From Pseudomonadota bacterium (GTDB lineage: Bacteria; Pseudomonadota; Gammaproteobacteria; Burkholderiales; Burkholderiaceae_D): 7,434 bases of DNA. The DNA lies in contig JAFECY010000250.1 of the NCBI GenBank assembly GCA_018241865.1, positions 1 to 7,434 of the forward strand. Reading direction: 5' to 3'. The translations under genes were made by a program, and so were the position numbers. Below are positions 1 through 7,434 of the stretch, piece by piece; within the stretch, counting starts at the first letter, position 1; the number at the start of each line of letters is the position of its first letter. The notes beneath the pieces are model-generated. The model had not been told where the DNA came from. It made no database searches and saw only the letters and a program-made list of their open reading frames with translations.

Positions 1-1
1 C

Positions 2-736
2 AAGAGGGTGGGCCATAGAGGCGGGCTGATCGTTGGCGATCTTGATGCCTTTCACTCATCAGAGTTTCTCGTAGGTCAATGCCCTCAGAAGTGGCGCTCC
101 GGCGTAAAGCACGATGCATCATCGATCATGGAGTTATCGCGATCGCAGACCACATTGTCAAATGGGGCCGGAGAGGTCGTGGACATAGAACAGGACTATT
201 TGTTCCCGCTTCTAAAAGGTTCTGATATTGGCAGCGGAAAACCGTGGAGAGAGAAATTCGTCATTGTCACCCAGAAGTTTGTTGGCGAACGTACGGAATT
301 CATTCGCCAACGCAGTCCGAAAACGTGGGCATATCTTGAGGCTCACCACGAAATTCTGGATTCTCGTGGCAGCACTATCTACAAGAAAAATCCAAGGTTC
401 TCTATTTTTGGAGTAGGCGATTATGCTTTCCGCCCTTGGCGCATTGCCATTTGCTCCCTTTACAAGTCAATCCGGTTTCGCCTAGTTGGTCCCATTGAGG
501 GCAAACCAGTGATGTTTGATGACACGGTGTATTACCTCTCCTTTGAGTCAGAGCAAGAAGCCAAATCAACTCTGGCATTGTTGAGTTCTGAACCAGCAAT
601 GCGTCTGCTTTCTTCACTCATCTTCTGGGACGAAAAACGCCCGATAAAAACCAGCCTTCTCAATGTCGTAGATTGGTCGAAAATTTCACCGGTTAAAAGA
701 TCGACACCTCAAATTGAGATGAATCTGACTAACTAG
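2..736 (+). CDS. DNA adenine methyltransferase-like protein, C-terminal part (5'-truncated by window edge)
   Basis: The reading frame is open through the first base of the window (Lys-Arg precede the first GTG at 8), so the true start lies upstream and only the C-terminal ~244 residues are seen. Numbered from that GTG, landmarks are an LFPLLKGSD stretch (~65-73), FVIVTQK (~84-90), an SPKTWAYL motif (~103-110), SIFGVGDYAFRPWRIAI (~132-148), GKPVMFDDTVYYL (~165-177) and KRPIKTSLL near 210-218. This pattern is known from the C-terminal target-recognition region of Eco57I/TaqI-type N6-adenine DNA methyltransferases and fused type IIG restriction-modification enzymes. The catalytic NPPY and SAM-binding motifs would be upstream and cannot be checked, nor can the presence of a nuclease domain. 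By eye the base composition is AT-richer and codon use less biased than downstream, which suggests acquisition by transfer. No partner restriction gene lies in the window. The family call is fairly firm; restriction activity is inference. Confidence 0.75.
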   Translation, partial: KRVGHRGGLIVGDLDAFHSSEFLVGQCPQKWRSGVKHDASSIMELSRSQTTLSNGAGEVVDIEQDYLFPLLKGSDIGSGKPWREKFVIVTQKFVGERTEFIRQRSPKTWAYLEAHHEILDSRGSTIYKKNPRFSIFGVGDYAFRPWRIAICSLYKSIRFRLVGPIEGKPVMFDDTVYYLSFESEQEAKSTLALLSSEPAMRLLSSLIFWDEKRPIKTSLLNVVDWSKISPVKRSTPQIEMNLTN

Positions 737-755
737 ACATAACAGGGAGTGTGCG

Positions 756-2381
756 ATGCGTGATTTTCCCCAGCGTTATCTGGTGATGGCGCTTGTTGTT
801 TTTATCTTCCTGTTATCGCTGTCACTGGCTTTGATCGTCAATGCCGGCTGGTGGCTGGTGTTGATCTCGGGCGGGCTGGTCACGCTCGGCATCGCCGATC
901 TGTGCCAGACCAAGCGCGCCATTCTGCGCAATTATCCGATCATCGGTCACATCCGCTTCCTGCTGGAAGAAATCCGTCCCGAGATTCGCCAGTATTTTCT
1001 GGAAGACGATACCGACGCCAAGCCGTTCTCGCGCAACCAGCGCTCCATCGTTTACCAGCGCGCCAAGCAGGTGCTGGATAAGCGGCCGTTCGGCACGCAG
1101 ATGGATTTGTATGAAGCCGGTTACGAGTGGATCAACCATTCGATGATGCCGTCGAAAATCACCAGTCACGATTTCCGCATCACCGTCGGCGCGGAGCGGG
1201 CGCAGCCGTATTCGGCCAGCGTGTTCAATATCTCGGCGATGAGCTTCGGCGCGCTGTCGGCCAATGCGATTCAAGCGCTGAATCGTGGCGCGCAGCAAGG
1301 GCGTTTCATGCACGACACCGGCGAGGGCAGCATCAGTCGCCACCATTTGCCGCAAAATCCAAACGAAGCGGGCGGCGACCTGATCTGGGAAATTGGCTCG
1401 GGTTATTTCGGTTGCCGCAACGACGACGGCACGTTCAACGCCGAGAAATTCGTGGCCAACGCCACCCTGCCGCAAGTGAAGATGATCGAGGTGAAAATTT
1501 CGCAAGGCGCCAAGCCCGGCCACGGCGGCATCCTGCCGGCGGCCAAGGTATCGGCGGAAATCGCCGAGGCGCGCGGCGTGGCGATCGGCGTCGATTGCAT
1601 TTCACCGCCGACGCATTCGGCCTTCACTTCGCCGATTGGGTTGCTGCAATTTATCGAACGTCTGCGCAACCTGTCCGGCGGCAAGCCGACCGGCTTCAAG
1701 CTGGCGATCGGCCATCCGTGGGAATTTTTCGGCATCGCCAAGGCCATGCTGCAGACCGGCATCCACCCCGACTTCATCGTGGTCGATGGCGGCGAAGGCG
1801 GCACCGGCGCAGCGCCGGTCGAATTCGCCGACCATGTCGGCACGCCACTGCAGGAAGCGCTGGTGCTGGTGCACAACACTCTGGTCGGCACCGGATTGCG
1901 CGACAAGATCAGAATCGGCGCATCGGGCAAAGTGATTTCGGCTTTCGACCTTGCGCGCACGCTGGCGCTCGGTGCGGACTGGTGCAATGCGGCACGCGGC
2001 TTCATGTTCGCGCTCGGCTGCATCCAGTCGCTGTCTTGCCACACCGACCGCTGCCCGACCGGCGTCGCTACCCAAGATCCATTGCGTCAGCGCGCATTAG
2101 TGGTGCCAGACAAAGCCGCGCGCGTGGCGAACTATCATCAGAACACGCTCAAGGCGCTAGCGGAGCTGATCGCCGCCGCCGGCCTTACGCACCCCTCGCA
2201 ATTACGCCCGCATCATCTGGTACGGCGCGTCTCGCGCAATCAAGTCAAGCTGGCGTCAACGCTGCTGCCCTTCCTCGATGCCGGCGAATTACTGGACGAC
2301 AGTCAACTCAACCGCATGCCGGCAGTATTCAAGACGTACTGGCCGCTGGCGCAGGCGGATTCCTTCCATCCACTTGCCTGA
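756..2381 (+). CDS. Membrane-anchored FMN-binding glutamate synthase-family protein (stand-alone GltB central domain)
   Basis: This 541-residue protein has two hydrophobic N-terminal segments (~9-29 and ~31-48), then a complete FMN-binding glutamate synthase barrel. Visible motifs are ISAMSFGALS (159-168), HDTGEGSISRHH (186-197), KPGHGGILPAAK (253-264), VVDGGEGGTGAAP (342-354) and IGASGKVIS (387-395). The 3Fe-4S cysteines have the spacing C-x5-C-x4-C (Cys422, Cys428, Cys433), followed by PTGVATQ as in GltB. It has neither the N-terminal glutaminase domain with its catalytic Cys1 nor the C-terminal GXGXG domain of full glutamate synthase (about 1500 residues). It therefore belongs to the short GltB2 type, which includes B. 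subtilis YerD, whose reaction is unsettled. The ATG is supported by AGGGAG at 744-749, six bases upstream. The gap to the upstream gene is only 19 bases with no terminator, so read-through from it, or a promoter inside it, is likely. Cofactor binding is well supported; substrate is unknown. Confidence 0.93.
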   Translation: MRDFPQRYLVMALVVFIFLLSLSLALIVNAGWWLVLISGGLVTLGIADLCQTKRAILRNYPIIGHIRFLLEEIRPEIRQYFLEDDTDAKPFSRNQRSIVYQRAKQVLDKRPFGTQMDLYEAGYEWINHSMMPSKITSHDFRITVGAERAQPYSASVFNISAMSFGALSANAIQALNRGAQQGRFMHDTGEGSISRHHLPQNPNEAGGDLIWEIGSGYFGCRNDDGTFNAEKFVANATLPQVKMIEVKISQGAKPGHGGILPAAKVSAEIAEARGVAIGVDCISPPTHSAFTSPIGLLQFIERLRNLSGGKPTGFKLAIGHPWEFFGIAKAMLQTGIHPDFIVVDGGEGGTGAAPVEFADHVGTPLQEALVLVHNTLVGTGLRDKIRIGASGKVISAFDLARTLALGADWCNAARGFMFALGCIQSLSCHTDRCPTGVATQDPLRQRALVVPDKAARVANYHQNTLKALAELIAAAGLTHPSQLRPHHLVRRVSRNQVKLASTLLPFLDAGELLDDSQLNRMPAVFKTYWPLAQADSFHPLA

Positions 2382-2407
2382 ACAGGATTTCTTGTGCGCT
2401 GCCGTGG

Positions 2408-2416
2408 TGATAAGAT
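2408..2416 (+). promoter_or_regulatory. Candidate extended -10 promoter for bfr
   Basis: TGATAAGAT fits an extended -10 (TGn plus TAAGAT, 4 of 6 to TATAAT). No good -35 sits 16-18 bases upstream. A start near 2423 would give a leader of about 30 bases, strikingly T-rich (2425-2439), ending in a weak GAGG ribosome site at 2444-2447. No clear Fur-type box was seen. This is a motif-only call. Confidence 0.4.
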
Positions 2417-2452
2417 GGTCTGCGATTTTTTTATTTTTCTGCCGAGGTTCCC

Positions 2453-2923
2453 ATGAAAGGCGATGCCAACATCATCCGTTTGCTCAATGCGCAGCTCACC
2501 AATGAACTGAGCGCAATCAATCAGTATTTTTTGCATGCCCGCATGTACAAGCACTGGGGCTTCGAGAAATTGGGCAAGAAGGAATACGACGAATCGATCG
2601 GCGAGATGAAACATGCCGATACGCTCATCAACCGCATTCTGATGCTGGAAGGCTTGCCCAATCTGCAGGCACTGCACAAATTGATGATTGGCGAAACGAC
2701 GCCGGAAATGTTGGCCTGCGATTTGAAGCTGGAAAGCGCGGCGCAAGCGACCGTCAAGGAAGGCATTGCCGCTTGCGAAGCAGCGGGCGATTACGTTTCG
2801 CGCGAGATTTTTCAAACGATTCTGGAAGACACCGAGGAGCACATCGAGTGGCTGGAAACCCAGCTAGAACTGATCGACAAAATCGGCGTACAGAATTATC
2901 TGCAGTCGCAAATGGAAGCCTGA
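2453..2923 (+). CDS. bfr: Bacterioferritin
   Basis: Bacterioferritin forms a hollow 24-subunit cytoplasmic shell that oxidises Fe(II) and stores it as ferric mineral, with haem bound between subunit pairs. The 156-residue length is normal for the family. The start MKGDANIIRLLN and the segment NQYFLHARMYKHWG (23-36) are classic Bfr. The haem ligand Met52 is present within EMKH (51-54). Ferroxidase ligands Glu18, Glu51, His54, Glu94 and His130 are in place by E. coli numbering, but position 127, normally Glu in the ExxH motif of helix four, is Thr (DTEEH, 126-130), with Glu128 and Glu129 beside it. I recall DTEEH from other betaproteobacterial Bfr proteins, so the protein is probably functional. 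The gene appears monocistronic: candidate promoter upstream, and a terminator starting about 20 bases after the stop. No bfd gene is adjacent. Confidence 0.97.
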   Translation: MKGDANIIRLLNAQLTNELSAINQYFLHARMYKHWGFEKLGKKEYDESIGEMKHADTLINRILMLEGLPNLQALHKLMIGETTPEMLACDLKLESAAQATVKEGIAACEAAGDYVSREIFQTILEDTEEHIEWLETQLELIDKIGVQNYLQSQMEA

Positions 2924-2942
2924 TGTCAGGTCGGGAACAATG

Positions 2943-2972
2943 AAAAACGGGGCATGAAACCATGCCCCGTTT

Positions 2973-2974
<2 letters not shown>
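2943..2974. terminator. Symmetric bidirectional terminator between bfr and the GST gene
   Basis: This is a perfect inverted repeat with 14-bp arms (2943-2956 and 2961-2974) and a 4-base AAAC loop. The GC core is CGGGGCATG, flanked by A5 on the left and T5 on the right, so each strand reads as a GC stem followed by a U-tract. It serves bfr on the plus strand and the convergent GST gene on the minus strand. The GST stop codon (complement of 2973-2975) overlaps the outer edge of the right arm. Confidence 0.93.
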
Positions 2975-5153
<2,179 letters not shown>

Positions 5154-5163
5154 TCACTACGAG

Positions 5164-5214
5164 GCAAACTTGCAAGGCGTGCTGCAACGCGCCGTGCGGG
5201 TTTGCTTTTTTTTT
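5164..5214 (+). terminator. Intrinsic terminator of purB
   Basis: The outer stem GCAAAC (5164-5169) pairs with GTTTGC (5200-5205). It continues through G-U and Watson-Crick pairs, with one A-G mismatch, into an inner GGCGTG/CGCGCC stem (5176-5181 with 5188-5193) and a six-base loop. Nine consecutive T residues (5206-5214) follow. The start lies 11 bases after the purB stop. Confidence 0.88.
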
Positions 5215-5222
5215 GCTATATT
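5214..5222 (+). promoter_or_regulatory. Candidate extended -10 promoter for the b561-YceI cluster
   Basis: TGCTATATT gives TGn plus TATATT (5 of 6 to TATAAT). Any -35 would lie inside the purB terminator stem and is not recognisable. The predicted start near 5229 falls within the palindrome at 5224-5239, leaving a leader of about 36 bases before the cytochrome ATG. Confidence 0.45.
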
Positions 5223-5223
5223 T

Positions 5224-5239
5224 AGTTCTAATAAGAACT
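5224..5239. promoter_or_regulatory. Perfect palindrome, possible operator of the b561-YceI-MarR cluster
   Basis: AGTTCT, spacer AATA, AGAACT: perfect 6-bp arms, 25 bases before the cytochrome ATG and overlapping the predicted transcription start. A two-fold symmetric site of about 16 bp is the size that MarR-family dimers bind, and a MarR gene lies at the end of the cluster. The pairing of this site with that regulator is inference. Confidence 0.45.
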
Positions 5240-5264
5240 TATTTCCAAAAAGTAAATATCCAAA

Positions 5265-5789
5265 ATGCAGAAATACAGCCGCACCGCCATCGCCTTGCAC
5301 TGGCTGATCGCCTTGCTCATCATCGCCGCTTTTCTCCTGGGTGAGAACATGGTCGATATCCCCGGCATCACACCAACCAAGCTGAAGTATTTTTCCTGGC
5401 ACAAATGGCTGGGTGTCACCGTGCTCGGGCTGGTCGCCATTCGCCTGCTGTGGCGCTTGAAAAATCCGGCGCCGCCCTATCCCGACAGCATGCCCGGCTG
5501 GCAAAAGCTGGCTTCGTCTTCCCTGCATGGCTTGCTGTACGTGCTGATGTTCGCCATCCCGGTGTCCGGTTATCTGTATTCGAGCGCAGCCGGCGTGCCG
5601 GTGGTGTATCTCGGCGTGCTGCCGTTGCCGACGCTGATCGATCCGAGCCCGGAATGGAAAGACATACTCAAGAGTACGCATATCATCCTCAACAAAGTTT
5701 TGCTGGTCGCATTTATTCTGCACGTGGCGGCCGCCTTCAAGCATTTGCTCATCGACCGCGACGGCATATTCAAGCGGATGCTGCCTTAA
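5265..5789 (+). CDS. Cytochrome b561 family protein (YceJ/CybB-like)
   Basis: This is a 174-residue inner-membrane diheme cytochrome b of the prokaryotic b561 family. Four hydrophobic helices are visible at about 8-25, 47-64, 87-106 and 140-158. Candidate haem ligands are His12 (ALHWL), His46 (SWHKWLG), His88 (SLHGLLY) and His139 or His153 in the last helix region. Length and the MQKYSRTAIALHWL start are typical. The family passes electrons between quinone and a second partner; E. coli CybB has been reported to oxidise superoxide and reduce ubiquinone, while YceJ sits beside yceI as here. The YceI gene starts 18 bases after this stop, so the genes are almost certainly co-transcribed. The leader is A-rich with no clear ribosome site, yet the conserved N-terminus supports this ATG. 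The fold is firm; superoxide oxidation is a hypothesis. Confidence 0.93.
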   Translation: MQKYSRTAIALHWLIALLIIAAFLLGENMVDIPGITPTKLKYFSWHKWLGVTVLGLVAIRLLWRLKNPAPPYPDSMPGWQKLASSSLHGLLYVLMFAIPVSGYLYSSAAGVPVVYLGVLPLPTLIDPSPEWKDILKSTHIILNKVLLVAFILHVAAAFKHLLIDRDGIFKRMLP

Positions 5790-5807
5790 CCTTTAGAGGA
5801 GAAACCC

Positions 5808-6368
5808 ATGTCCACCCTGTTCCGCCATACCACGCTTGCTACGCTTGCGCTGACAATATCCAGCTTCGCCCTAGCTGCGGCGCTCAAGCTCGACCCGGCC
5901 AAGAGCAGCGTTACTGCCGGCTTCAAGCAGATGAACGTGCCGGTCGAGGGTAAGTTCAAAAAATTCAGCGCACAGATCGATTACGACAGCACCAAGCCGG
6001 CCGCCGCCAAGGCTAATGTCGAGATCGACATCGCCAGCTTCGATCTCGGCGAAGCGCAGTACAACAAGGAAGTGCTGAAGAAGGAATGGTTCGATGCCGC
6101 CAAATTTCCAAAAGCGACCTTCGTTTCCAGCGCCATCAAACCAGCTGCCGGCGGCACGCTCGACGTGGTGGGCAAACTGAGCATCAAAGGCAAGAGCGCC
6201 GATGTGCACTTTCCATTGACCGTGAAAAAAGAAGGCGCGAGCCAAATTTTCGAGGGCAAGTTGCCGATCAAACGACTGACCTTCAACATCGGCGAAGATG
6301 ACTGGAAAGACACCAGCATGGTCGCCGATGAAGTCGTCATCACATTCCGCATCGTCACGAATCCGTGA
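5808..6368 (+). CDS. YceI-family periplasmic protein, first copy
   Basis: This 186-residue protein has a Sec-type signal peptide: basic start, hydrophobic core ~9-22, likely cut after ALA at 21-23 or AAA at 23-25. The mature part is one YceI lipocalin-like beta-barrel. Recognisable pieces are LDPAKSSVTAGFK (28-40), VEGKFKKFSAQIDYD (46-60), WFDAAKFPKATFVSS (94-108), VVGKLSIKGKS (120-130) and IGEDDWKDTSMVADEVVITF (161-180), near the C-terminus. YceI proteins bind long polyisoprenoid or quinone-like lipids in the barrel. The mature protein is lysine-rich and has no cysteine. It diverges from the usual DPDHT-type opening seen in the next gene, so the two copies are not a recent duplication. AGGAG at 5797-5801, six bases before the ATG, is a strong ribosome site, contrasting with the weak one of the cytochrome gene. 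No promoter is visible in the short gap after the cytochrome gene. Confidence 0.93.
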   Translation: MSTLFRHTTLATLALTISSFALAAALKLDPAKSSVTAGFKQMNVPVEGKFKKFSAQIDYDSTKPAAAKANVEIDIASFDLGEAQYNKEVLKKEWFDAAKFPKATFVSSAIKPAAGGTLDVVGKLSIKGKSADVHFPLTVKKEGASQIFEGKLPIKRLTFNIGEDDWKDTSMVADEVVITFRIVTNP

Positions 6369-6401
6369 TTTTTCCAATTTAAACCACACAAAGGACTACG
6401 C

Positions 6402-6971
6402 ATGAAATTGCACGCACTGATAACCGCTATCGCGACACTGGCATCGGCTTCCGCTTTCGCCACCACCTACAACATCGATCCCGACCATACCTACCCGAGC
6501 TTCGAGGCCGACCACATGGGTATTTCGGTTTGGCGCGGTAAATTCGACAAGAGTTCCGGTACGGTCACGCTCGATCGCGCTGCCAAAACCGGTAGCGTCG
6601 ATATCACCATCGACGCCAATTCGATCGACTTCGGCCATGCCAAGCTGAACGCGCACGCCAAGGGCAAGGACATGTTCAACACCGAAAAATTCCCGACCGT
6701 CACGTACAAGGGCAAGTCGATCAAATTCGATGGCGACACCCCGGTCGCAGTGGAAGGTGAATTGACGCTACTCGGCGTGACCAAGCCGGTCAATCTGACC
6801 ATCAATAAATTCAAGTGCATGCAGCACCCCTTCTACAAGCGCGAAGTGTGCGGTGCCGATGCCAGCGCGCATTTCAAACGCACTGATTTCGGCTTGGACT
6901 ACGGTGTGCAAATGGGCTTTGCGCCGGATGTGAAACTGAGCATCCAAGTCGAGGCGTTGAAAGCGGATTGA
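6402..6971 (+). CDS. yceI: YceI-family periplasmic protein, second copy (classical type with a cysteine pair)
   Basis: This 189-residue protein (E. coli YceI is 191) has a clear signal peptide cut after AFA (18-20), giving mature [14 protein letters not shown]. The DPDHT opening, [20 protein letters not shown] (34-53), [18 protein letters not shown] (92-109), [10 protein letters not shown] (121-130) and [12 protein letters not shown] (157-168) are hallmark YceI segments. The barrel is expected to hold a polyisoprenoid or ubiquinone-like lipid in the periplasm. Cys139 and Cys150 lie in the loop [17 protein letters not shown]. coli YceI as I recall it has no such pair, and in the oxidising periplasm they could form a disulfide. 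AAGGA at 6391-6395 lies six bases before the ATG. The gap from the first YceI gene is 33 bases with no terminator, so it belongs to the same transcript. The family is certain; the ligand and partner cytochrome are inferred from gene order. Confidence 0.95.
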   Translation: MKLHALITAIATLASASAFATTYNIDPDHTYPSFEADHMGISVWRGKFDKSSGTVTLDRAAKTGSVDITIDANSIDFGHAKLNAHAKGKDMFNTEKFPTVTYKGKSIKFDGDTPVAVEGELTLLGVTKPVNLTINKFKCMQHPFYKREVCGADASAHFKRTDFGLDYGVQMGFAPDVKLSIQVEALKAD

Positions 6972-6975
6972 TCGT

Positions 6976-7005
6976 TGTCGGCGCGCATCTCGGTGCGCGC
7001 CGACA
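6976..7005. other. 12-bp perfect GC-rich inverted repeat between yceI and the MarR gene
   Basis: Arms TGTCGGCGCGCA (6976-6987) and TGCGCGCCGACA (6994-7005) are perfect with a six-base loop, starting five bases after the yceI stop. No T-tract follows on either strand, so it is not a standard intrinsic terminator. It could stabilise the 3' end of the cluster mRNA, attenuate read-through into the regulator, or be a protein-binding dyad. Confidence 0.75.
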
Positions 7006-7031
7006 CGACATCGCCGTATCACCATCACGCC

Positions 7032-7434
7032 ATGAGCAAGGAACGTTTCTTCCGTAGTATCCGCCTGCTGGCCCAGTGCTATCAGGCGTTCGAGCAACTC
7101 TCCGGCACACACGTGCGCAGCTTGGGGCTGACCCCTTCGCAATTCGACATCATCGCCACCCTCGGCAATACCTACGGCATGACGTTCAAGGAACTCGGCG
7201 AGAAAACCCTGATTACCAAAGGCACACTCACCGGCGTCGTCGATCGACTGGCAGAAAAAGGCTTGGTCAAGCGCGTGCTGCAATCCTGCGACCGCCGCAG
7301 CAGCTTGGTTCAACTCACATCCAGCGGTAAGCGGGAATTTGAACGGGTGTTTGCGCCGCATGCACAGCATTGCCGACAAGCGTTCAGCGGCTACCGTGCG
7401 GAAGATTTCGACAACTTGGAACACGAGTTGGCGC
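7032..7434 (+). CDS. MarR-family transcriptional regulator (3'-truncated by window edge)
   Basis: From the ATG the frame is open to the window end: 134 residues seen, against about 140-160 usual for the family. It has an alpha-helical start (MSKERFFRSIRLLAQCYQAF), then the winged helix-turn-helix: LTPSQFDIIATLG (~33-45), the helix pair FKELGEKTLITKGTLTGVVD (~52-71) with recognition helix around TKGTLTGVVDRLAEKGLVKR, and the beta-wing with the family's DRRSSLVQLTSSGK signature (~85-98). MarR proteins are dimeric repressors that bind palindromes and often respond to phenolic or oxidant signals. Cys16, Cys84 and Cys112 are possible sensing residues, but no known redox-MarR pattern is claimed. 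It lies 60 bases after yceI, past a GC hairpin, with no evident ribosome site. A GTG at 6993 in frame is an alternative start but falls within the hairpin. The family call is firm; its target is inferred. Confidence 0.92.
   Translation, partial: MSKERFFRSIRLLAQCYQAFEQLSGTHVRSLGLTPSQFDIIATLGNTYGMTFKELGEKTLITKGTLTGVVDRLAEKGLVKRVLQSCDRRSSLVQLTSSGKREFERVFAPHAQHCRQAFSGYRAEDFDNLEHELA

Noticed and set aside
714..743. Promoter-like TTGAGA with 18-base spacer to CATAAC before the glutamate synthase-type gene
   Set aside because: The start would fall near 750, after the AGGGAG ribosome site (744-749) that serves the gene, so it would not make a well-translated mRNA.
2352..2380. CAGGC/GCCTG pairing at the end of the glutamate synthase-type gene as a terminator
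   Set aside because: Only a 5-bp stem, a 19-base loop, no T-tract, and largely inside coding sequence.
1127..2410. Long second frame (427 codons) inside the glutamate synthase-type gene
   Set aside because: Arg/Ala/His-rich composition with no recognisable domain; it is the shifted shadow of a GC-rich true gene.

Overview
The window looks like a chromosomal segment of a betaproteobacterium, probably Burkholderiales or Nitrosomonadales. This rests on remembered protein similarity (the Bfr, PurB, YibF-like GST and YceI sequences), on the fairly GC-rich housekeeping genes, and on the many long antisense shadow frames typical of such DNA. No rRNA, tRNA, CRISPR array, insertion sequence or phage gene is visible. 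Genes cover nearly all of it, and no gene-free stretch exceeds about 190 bases.

Layout, left to right. (1) Bases 2-736 hold the 3' end of a DNA N6-adenine methyltransferase-like gene, the target-recognition end of an Eco57I/TaqI-type restriction-modification protein. It looks AT-richer than what follows. (2) Only 19 bases later comes a 541-residue membrane-anchored, stand-alone glutamate synthase-type FMN/3Fe-4S domain protein (756-2381). (3) bfr, bacterioferritin (2453-2923), ends in a symmetric terminator shared with the convergent gene. (4) A YibF-like glutathione S-transferase lies on the minus strand (2973-3599). (5) Divergent from it is purB, adenylosuccinate lyase (3786-5153), closed by a strong intrinsic terminator. 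(6) A compact plus-strand cluster follows: cytochrome b561 (5265-5789), two different secreted YceI-family proteins (5808-6368 and 6402-6971), then after a 12-bp GC hairpin a MarR-family regulator (7032 to beyond the window end).

How the genes may work together. The b561-YceI-YceI group resembles the E. coli yceJ-yceI pair. A plausible role is periplasmic quinone/isoprenoid handling coupled to a diheme membrane cytochrome, possibly in oxidative-stress defence. A perfect 6-bp-arm palindrome (5224-5239) overlaps the predicted transcription start of this group, and the MarR gene at its end is an obvious candidate to bind it. This is the most testable possible unit in the window. Bacterioferritin and the GST also fit redox and metal homeostasis, but nothing shows that they are co-regulated. 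The rest is ordinary metabolism, apart from the restriction-modification fragment at the left edge, which may be a horizontally acquired neighbour.
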